Origin: Tetracentron sinense | Taxonomy: Eukaryota; Streptophyta; Magnoliopsida; Trochodendrales; Trochodendraceae | Reading direction: 5' to 3' | Assembly (NCBI GenBank): GCA_015143295.1 | Contig: CM026557.1 | Coordinates: 38,511,965 to 38,575,964, forward strand | Length of the DNA stretch: 64,000 bases | Shown: positions 51,501-60,500 of the stretch, in pieces | Layout: each line of letters starts with the position of its first letter | Numbering within the stretch: position 1 is the first letter of the stretch | Notes under the pieces: model-generated | What the model saw: only the letters and a program-made list of their open reading frames with translations | What the model was told of the DNA's origin: nothing | Database searches by the model: none | Position numbers and translations under genes: made by a program

Positions 51501-54500
51501 TGTTATCCTAAAGGGTATAAGGACTGGAACCCTATACAAGATGATAGGGAAACTGTTACAGGTGGAGCCGCGATTGGCTCATCAGAAGGGAATGATGATA
51601 CCAAACTATAGCATAGGAGACTGGGTCATATGACCGAGATAGCCTTAATGGAGTTTCACAGTAGATAGCTCTTAAAAGGCATTAAGACCTGTAAGCTACA
51701 GTTCTCTGAGCATTATGTGTTCGGGAAGCAGTAAATGATGAGGTTCAAGACCTCTTCACACCGCAGTGAGGGAATTTTAGATTATGTTCATTCAGATGTG
51801 TGGGGGCCAGCCCCAATGAAGTCTCTGTCAGGATATCCATATTATGTGATATTTATAAATGATTTCTCGAGGAAGATTTAGGTGTACTACATGAAGTAGA
51901 AGTCTGAGGTATTTGACATTTTCAAGCAATAGAAGGTCAGGGCTAAAAAACAAATAGGAAAGCTGGCGAAGTGTCTGAGGTTGGACAATGGAGGAGAATA
52001 TACATTTGCAGAATTCACTAAATTCTGTAAAGATGAGGGTATTGCTCGAAACTTCACCACACCCAGAACTCCACAGCAGAATGGAGTGGCATAACGAATG
52101 AACAGGACACTCCTAGAGTAAGCTGAAGTATGAAGATCAATGTTGGGTTGAAGAAAGACTTCTGGGCAGAAGCAATCAACACAGCAAGTTTTCCAATAAA
52201 CAGATCACCTTCTACAATAGTAGATCTGAGGACACCAGAAGAGGTTTGGTCGGGTAAGACCTATGATTATTCTATGTTGAGGATTTTTTGTTGTCCAGCA
52301 TATGCACATGTGCATGATGATCTAAAGAGTAGCTTGATGCAAAGTCAAGAAAGTGTATTTTTTTTGTTTCCATAAAAGAATTAGAAGACTACAAGTTACG
52401 GGATCCCAAAATAAAGAAGATTGTTGTGAGCAAGCCTGTAATCTTTGATGAGACTGCCATGATGAAAGAGGAGCAACATTGTGATGATGCAATCGGTAGT
52501 ATGGAGCATTCAGTACAGGTGGAGCTGGATAGATCTGAATCAGAAGAAAGTGATGAAGAACCACCACCTTAGATCGAAAGAGTCAATCAACAGCCACAGC
52601 CACGGAGATCACAACGGGTTCGAAAAGCACCCTAAAGATATATTGATGACACAGACATGGTAACTTTTGCTCTCATGAATACTGAGAATGGGAAATCATC
52701 CAACTTCAAGGAAGTAGTGTCAGATGGTGATCACAGAAAGTGGGAGAAGGCTATGGATGAAGAGACGAAATCACTACACAAGAACCATATTTGGGATCTT
52801 GTAGAACTATCTAATGGGAAGAAAGTAATCGGCTGCAAATGAATTTTCAGAAAGAAAGAATCTACCACTGAAAACAGCGATATATAGTTCAAGGCTAAAC
52901 TGGTTGCAACACAAAGAGAAAGAATAGATTTCAATGAAATCTTCTCACCAGTGGTGAAGCATACCTCTATCAGAACTTTGTTGTCTATAGTAGTTATGCA
53001 ATACCTAGAGCTTGAACAGATGGATGTGAAGACAGTTTTCCTACACGGAGAGTTAGATGAAGAGATATACATGCGACAGCCAGAAGGATTTCAGATGAGG
53101 GGAAAAGCATATCGGTTCTACAAACTAAAGAGGTCTCTGCATGGTCTGAAGCAGTCACTCAGGCAATGGTACAAGCGGTTTGACTCGTTCATGCTGAAGA
53201 ATGGGTATTTCAGAAGTGAGTATGACCACTTTCTCTATTTCAGAAAAATTAGAGATTGTTCCTTCATTTTCTTAGCACTTTATGTGGATGACATGTTGAT
53301 TGCTGCCAAAAGCATGTCAGAGGTGAAGATATTGAAGAAGCAACTTAGCAGTGAGTTTGAGATGAAAGACCTTGGTGCAGGCGTGGAGCAACGGTAATTC
53401 TAGGCTTGGAAATTCGAAGAGATAGGAAACTGATTAAACTATCTCTATCCCAAGGGAAGTACATAAAGAGAGTCCTTGCAAGATTCAAAATGCAAAACCG
53501 GTGAGTACTCCTTTGGCGGCCCATTTCAGGTTATCCTCTCAGTTATGTCCAATGACAGATGAAGAGAAGGAAGAAATGGCCGAATTTCCATATGCAAGTG
53601 TCGTGAGCAGCTTGATGTACGCCATGGTTTGCATAAACCTGACATCTCACAAGGTGTTATTGTTAGTAGGTATATGGCGAATCTTGGAAAGGAGCACTAG
53701 CAGGCAGTGAAGTGGATTCTGAGATACTTGAAGGGTACTATTGATGTCAGAATCTTGTTCGACAAGAATGACAAATGTGAGGTAGTAGGGTATGTCGATT
53801 CCGACTATACTGGGGACTTGGACAAGAGGAGGTCTACTACAGGGTATTTGTATACACTGGGTGGAGGGCCAATTTGTTGGAGATCCATGTTGCAGCCTAC
53901 TACAGCATTGTCAACGAGCGAGGCTGAATACATGGCAGCTTCAGAAGCAACTAAGGAAGCTATCTGGTTGAGAAGTCTAGTTGGTGAACTGGAAGTAAAG
54001 CAGGAGAAGATGATTCTTCACTATGATAGCCAAAATGCCATACACTTGGTGAAGAATAAGTTTTATAATTCAAGAACGAAGCACATTAATGTGCGCTTGC
54101 ACTTCATAAAAGATACGATATCTGAGAAGGAAGTTTTGTTGGAGCAAATGCATACAAGTGAGAACCCTTCAGATATGATGACAAAGTCGGTTATCATTTC
54201 CAAGTTTAAGCATTACTTGGACTTGGTTAACATTCAATGAGATCGATGGAAGGCCACACCTTTATGGGAAGGCATCTTTGGAGATGCAGTTATCCTTCAC
54301 CCGAGGCAGAGCAGAATTGAAGCCAAGGTGAAGTGTTGTAATTGTATTCAATTCTGACGAAATTAGGCATTGCTAGCTCTGATCGATCGGCCACTCCTTG
54401 GAGATCAATCGGTGGAGCAAGATCGAAATTTTTTTCTTTTCCGAGATTTCCCCTATTATAAATAGAAACTTATATTAGGGTTTGAGGAGGTTAAGCCAAA

Positions 54501-57500
54501 CGTTTTTCTGAGAGATAGATTGTTTGAGAAGTTAGAAGCCATTGTATTCTCTTTACTTTGATTTTAGTAAAGAAGGTGATCTCTCCGTGGACGTAGCCCA
54601 TACCGGGTGAACCACGTATATCTTGTGTGTTCTTATGTGCTTTTTGTTCTCATTCAATAGGTAGTTTTTACAACACCTCTTCCATAAAGAAAGCCATGAG
54701 AATTTAAAATATCATAAATACACCTTTGGTTGTTTCAACTACTAGCACAAACTCTCTCTAATGGAAGCAAAGAATCTTCAAAAATGCGCCTATTCCTCCC
54801 CTGACAAAGCACTCAAGATATCGTTCATGGGAGAAGAGCCCAAAGAATATCCAGAGGATAATCTAAAGAGATCGAATGCCAACAAAATAAGAAGCCTGGG
54901 AAGGAACAGGAAAAAATCTAGGTGATGTCAATTTAGGAAAGAAAATAATATCAAAGACTCCTCACAAAGGAGCAATGCAAGAGCAAGTGATCAATGGATT
55001 CCTCCTCTACCAGGCACAAATAACAATAGTTCGGTAGACTTCAACCTCTACTTTTGAGATGATCCAGAGTTAGGATTTTGTCTAAATCCACAAGAAAAAG
55101 GATACCTCCGAAGGTACACCACCGTGCCACACAACTTGCCAGGGCAATATAGGATAGCTACCAAAGTTTAGCGCCTACAGAAAGGACCTCACTGTGTCAC
55201 TAGACCAAACTCATGTTAGACATATATGCCCACGAAAGCTATTCCGGAATTGTATTAATCTACTTAATCAATAAAAGCATATTTTACATTCACACATTAT
55301 ACCCTTAGAAATATATTGTCTATATGTTTAGGGTAATCCATTTGATAAATTGTCCTTACCCTGAGAGGCCGATATCTTCTCTAGTATTTTCATATATAGC
55401 TTTCATGTAGCCAATCGTCAATGTCCAACACACCAGACTAAATATAGGCTCGTTGGGTTATGTACGCTGTACTAGAAGAAGTGTGTGTATGCTCAACAAG
55501 GATTCCACTACTCTTCTAGAGTAATTTATATTGAGTTGATACTTGTCAAACCGGACTTGGAAATTCAGGGTTGGTATTTATCGATGAAATGGTTTTATTG
55601 AGAAGCTTATTTTCTATATAAAAGGAATATAATTATTATTATTATTTCTTTTAAAAAATTTCAAAAATAGTTTTGAAAGTCCAAGTTTGACTAAAAGTAT
55701 CAAAGAGAAAGGGTTCTCAATATAAGATAAGGATTAAAGACAGTATAAGATATTGTCCCGTAAGCTTATAACAATATTTGAAGTTGAGAGACACATCTGT
55801 AAACAAATCTTGTAATAGAAATACCTGCAAGTAATTCTCTAATTTCTGAGGGTTAGTCACGATGTGTTAATGGACATTATTGTGATTAGTGGAAGTCCAG
55901 GGACATAGATTAAATTCTATGATCCTAATGGTGTTATAGGAAAGTGTTTCCTAGTAACAAGGCTTTAACCAAAAAGGTTAAGCACTTAATCCCACAACCG
56001 GAAATAGGATATCCCTTTAGATCCCACACACTAGGACCTTCTTAAAGCTTTTAATTTAATTATTAATTAAATTAATTAATTTCTCTATGTATATCACTAT
56101 ATGGTATAGTGAAGCTCTAATAGGTGAAATCACATACGATGTGATTAACCATACGGGTAGGACCCATAGGGGATTTTGATGAAGATCAACTTGACCAACA
56201 AGGGTTTAGAACCCTAAATGGGGCGTGTGGAAGTGGGGGCCACCTAGGGTGGGACACCCACTTCATGATGTATACTTATCTATTAGTTAGTTAGGTGATC
56301 TTATCTCCTAATAGTTAGGGATTAGATTGTTTGGTTGCTAATTAAAGATTCCCTATTAAATAGGGATTGCATTAGTGAGTTACTAATTGCTTCTCTTAAT
56401 AAATAGGAATGAATAAGGTTGGTTTCTTATTAAGATAAATCCTAATTAATTGGGAATTATCATTAAGGAATCTTTTTAAGAGAATTCTAATTGGATTAGG
56501 ATAAGCGAGAAGAGTCTTGGTTTGCAAGCAAGCAATCCAAGGAATCTATAAATAGGGTGGGACGTCCACCCCTTTGGCACAATATACTCCAACATTTTTC
56601 TCTCTCCCTCTCCAATAGTTCACGCCCCCCTCTCCCTCCTTTGGTAGTTGTAAGGTCTTCTCTCCCATTCTTCACTCTTGATTTTAGTTTGGATCTTGAA
56701 CAAAATCAGAACCAATCTTGTTAATCAAGAAAGGATCTTGCGTTCAAGAAAATAATAAAAGATCATATGGCTTGAATTGGAAGGGCCATTAACTTCCATT
56801 AGAGAAAAGCTTTAGAAGAAAAAAAGGTTCGTGTGAATCGCGAAGGAGACTTTTCACTTGCGAAGTTTTGCGGGTAGCATTCTATCCTTCAAACCGTGGA
56901 ATAGACTTATCCATTTCAAAGTCGCAAAGGTGATTGTTATTTTATACTTCATTGAATAAAATCAATTAGAACTATAGTCAGTTCTTGGGATTCGATGAAT
57001 GCCCCCCAAGAACTGTTTTTCTAAAATTAAAAAGAGGCATACTTTCAACTCGGCTATCCCTAGCGGATGAAACAGGATGAACAAATTCCAACCTAGATAT
57101 GACCTTAAAAAAAATACTCACTTCCCAATCATTCACAGGACACTTGAACCGAGGGACCCTGACTACCAAGGCAGTCCTCCTTTTAAACATAGAAGCCACA
57201 AATGCTTGCTAATCCAAGGATATCGAATAAAAAGAGTAAAAATCATGTTTCAAGGTATTAGAGCCACACCAGATGTCATATATTCAAACCCAAACATAAA
57301 ATTCAAAAATATCTTTGTAAAAATAAATCCTCTATGCAAACCCTATCATAAGATTCCAATAGGTAAATGAGAATGAGAGAGACACCCCAAAAAATTAAAT
57401 TTTAATATGTGAAGGATAAAAATAATGGATCGTCGTTTTAAATGACAACCCTATAGAACTTTTTTTTTAAATAAATATACTTTTTGTACACGTATTATAC

Positions 57501-60500
57501 TAGTTTAAAACGGAAAACACGTTTAATATGCGTTTTATACAGATATCGTCGTTTTAAATTTAATACGGCATAAGTATGCCATTTAAAGGACTAATACTGA
57601 TACTTTTAGTTCTATATCTATCATTTAGATTACTACTTTTTCTTCAATTTCACCTCTTTAATAACATAAATTGTTTTTTTCCTAAATGAAGCCAACTAAA
57701 TCCAGTTCAAGCAGGTCCGATTATAGTAAAAATACTCCACCTGAGGAATTAAACTTCTACACTTTTCAAAATTGTGAATGAAGCCCAAACATAACAAGGC
57801 ATGCTTGAGTCTTACAGGAACCAACCTTCTTTGGCGATAGAAGAACAGGAAGCTGCTGGTGATTATACTTTGATCTTCTCTGTCCCCGTGAATTTGGAAA
57901 AGGTGATGGCAAATCACAAAGAACAATACCTCCATGTTTCCTTATTAGCATTTCCAGTTCCTTTTCCTTCTGACTTGTAAATCCTGTCAGCAAGAATTCT
58001 AAGCCTTGAAATATCAATCTCTTCTCGTCCTTGATCCTGCTAATTGTCCGACACTTGATCACTTCTTGAGTTCTAGAGTTTAACCGCTGGCTCAAATCTT
58101 TCAACCTTTTCCCAGCTCTGGTACTTGAGCCTACAAGATTTAAATAATACATTCAAAAGTTTAACAGATTCAAAAAAGTGTTCGAATCAAAAGGCCAATT
58201 ACAGAATCCAAAACCTGAGTCTTACGAGTTTGGTATCTAGATTGTAGCTTTTGAAGGCTCTTGCTCTGCTGAAGCTCGACTTCAGTTTCTAAGAAACGAA
58301 CTCTCTTCTTTTCCGGAACTTGAATTTCATGGGCATTTGGACGTAAACTTGAGTGCAAAGAAGAACGCGATGAAACGTTACTTCGATCCTCGTGACTAAT
58401 TACCTTACATGTTTTTGTTGTTTTAGGAATTGAAGCCCTTTCTATACTTACTTCTCCAGTGTTGTGTTTTACAACTTTAGAAGCCTGAAGGCGGCAACGG
58501 CGGGTCCTATAATTTAAATAAAGAGGTGAACACTGTTCTTCTTGCTGGTGAACCCATAATGCAGCCCCATCATTTGTAATTTCATTACTATTCCTACTTT
58601 TATTCATAGATTCCATGAATGGCCTCCCAGCACCAGAAATTTCATGATGTTTCTCATAATCTTCACCAGCAGCACAGTTAGATGTAGACTTTAAAGGTAG
58701 GAATCCAGAAGAGTCCCTTTTATTGGAAGATCTGAAGCAATCAAAATTTTGCTTAGAGGAAAGCAACCCAGAAATGCATCCAATTGGGAATGATCCATTC
58801 TGAAAAACACTTCCCTTCCCTGAACAGGCCTCCTGACCAGGCAGTAGCATGCTATAATTCTTAAGTGAGGTCAACTGCCTGCGATCTGTAGCCACTGAAC
58901 CATCACCATTGACCATGGACATAACATGCTCTTCACCATGAGAAAATTCAACACCTGATCCCAATGTCCTTTTCTGCAACTTCTCCGACCCAAATTCTGA
59001 TGTGAAGTCCAAGCACTTCCCAGCATTCTCTTCTATATCATTGTGATTCTGAGCTAGGGTGGCATTGGCATTTTCTGAAGATATACTGCACGGAACAACA
59101 GAACAAAGAGGATCGACCAAGGATAAACTAGAAGATCCCACGAGATCTTGAGAAAATAATATTCCTTCATTAAGTTTGCTACAGAAACCTTCAGAAGCTA
59201 TACTTGACAGTGAAGCTATAATTGGCCTAGTTTCTGGTTTCTGAACAGAAGAGTTCTGATCTGGGGCAACATCTGCAGATTCCGAGAAAAAGCTCGTCTC
59301 ACTAATAAAAAACTTGGGTATGCTTATAGTGGTGTTCTTATCCATACGTTCAGAAACGTCAACATCCTTCAAAAAAAAAAAGGGGAAAAAAGTTATCAGA
59401 CTGCTGAAGGTAAAAATTATATGTTATCTGCTTGCGCAAATTAAAGGAGGAACATCTCCAGAACTTAATAACCAAAAAACAAGCCAATATCTACGGATGC
59501 AATCATGCATACCAAAGTAATGCATGAGCAAAGTAACATGGTCTCTTAAAGTGAAAGGTGGAATTGTAGCAAGGTGTAAGCCTCAAGGTTGTATAAGGAA
59601 TGAGCATTGGAAATTTTAGTTGCAGAGAAGAGGAGGTAAATATTTGAAAAGTTGATAACATAAGATATTGATGAAATGAACAAGTACAATCATAGGCAAA
59701 GTTTAGGAAACCTGAAACCAGAAAAAAAATACACATTCTTGAGGTGAATTATTGAAGAATCCTGGATCACACCTTAAGTTCTAAACTAATTATCATTCTC
59801 TGAAGAGAGCTTGTGGATCTGATGTCTGACAAGCAATTACAACGGAATTTCCAGAAAGGAAAAAACTGTGTTTCAGCTAGGACATGGACTCAATAAAACA
59901 TACGGATTTCCCTTCTATTTATTCACGCTTAAGCTTTAAGAAAAAAAACCATTTGAGCCCCCCCCCAAAAAAAAAAAAAAAGATACTTTAGAAACCATTA
60001 TTATTGAGAGCAGCCTAAGTGAGGGTTATGCCTCTCTAGTTACACCTCAATGGTGCGGTGCCTAAGGACTTGTGGTCCACCTTGAGGCAATGAATAAGCC
60101 TTCCTAGTGGGGCATATGCCTTGTGGAAAACCATGGTATAGAAAGAAAACAGATGCAAGAAGATCTATGAAAATTAGCATACTGCCACCTTTCGAGTCCA
60201 ACCACCTAACCAGCGGCTTCTGAATCTGTCTGGTGCTACATCAGTTACTTTATCTTCTGCTCCTACTGTAGAAACAAAAAATAAAAAACTTCATACACAT
60301 CCATCCTTCAGGTAGAAAGAGAAAGACGAGTGGAGACTTAAAACACTTAACCAGTTTTTCGCAAATCCCGAGCCCGAGGAGAAGAGACTGTGCTTGCTTG
60401 AGAGTGAGATGAAGTTATATTCGCCATATCAAAGTCAAATCCCTGCAAGCCAAACTAGCATTATTTATCTCCTTAAAGTTTCTCCTACGCAAGTAAAGAA

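Larger units (their letters stand above)
49991..54675 (+). mobile_element. copia C: complete Ty1/copia element, decayed coding
   Basis: A 4,685-bp element with ~341-bp LTRs (49991-50330 and 54334-54675) and a perfect 5-bp target duplication CCTCT (49986-49990 and 54676-54680). The primer-binding site just inside the 5' LTR reads TGGTATAAGAGTC, one change from the tRNA-Met site. Gag-pol covers 50363-54240 with several stops. It lies in the 9.2-kb intron, antisense to the host gene, inside LINE sequence. Confidence 0.92.

Noticed and set aside
55213-56977. Promoter and first exon of another host gene
   Set aside because: It has a TATA box but no following open frame, and it interrupts LINE coding sequence, so an LTR-like insertion is simpler.
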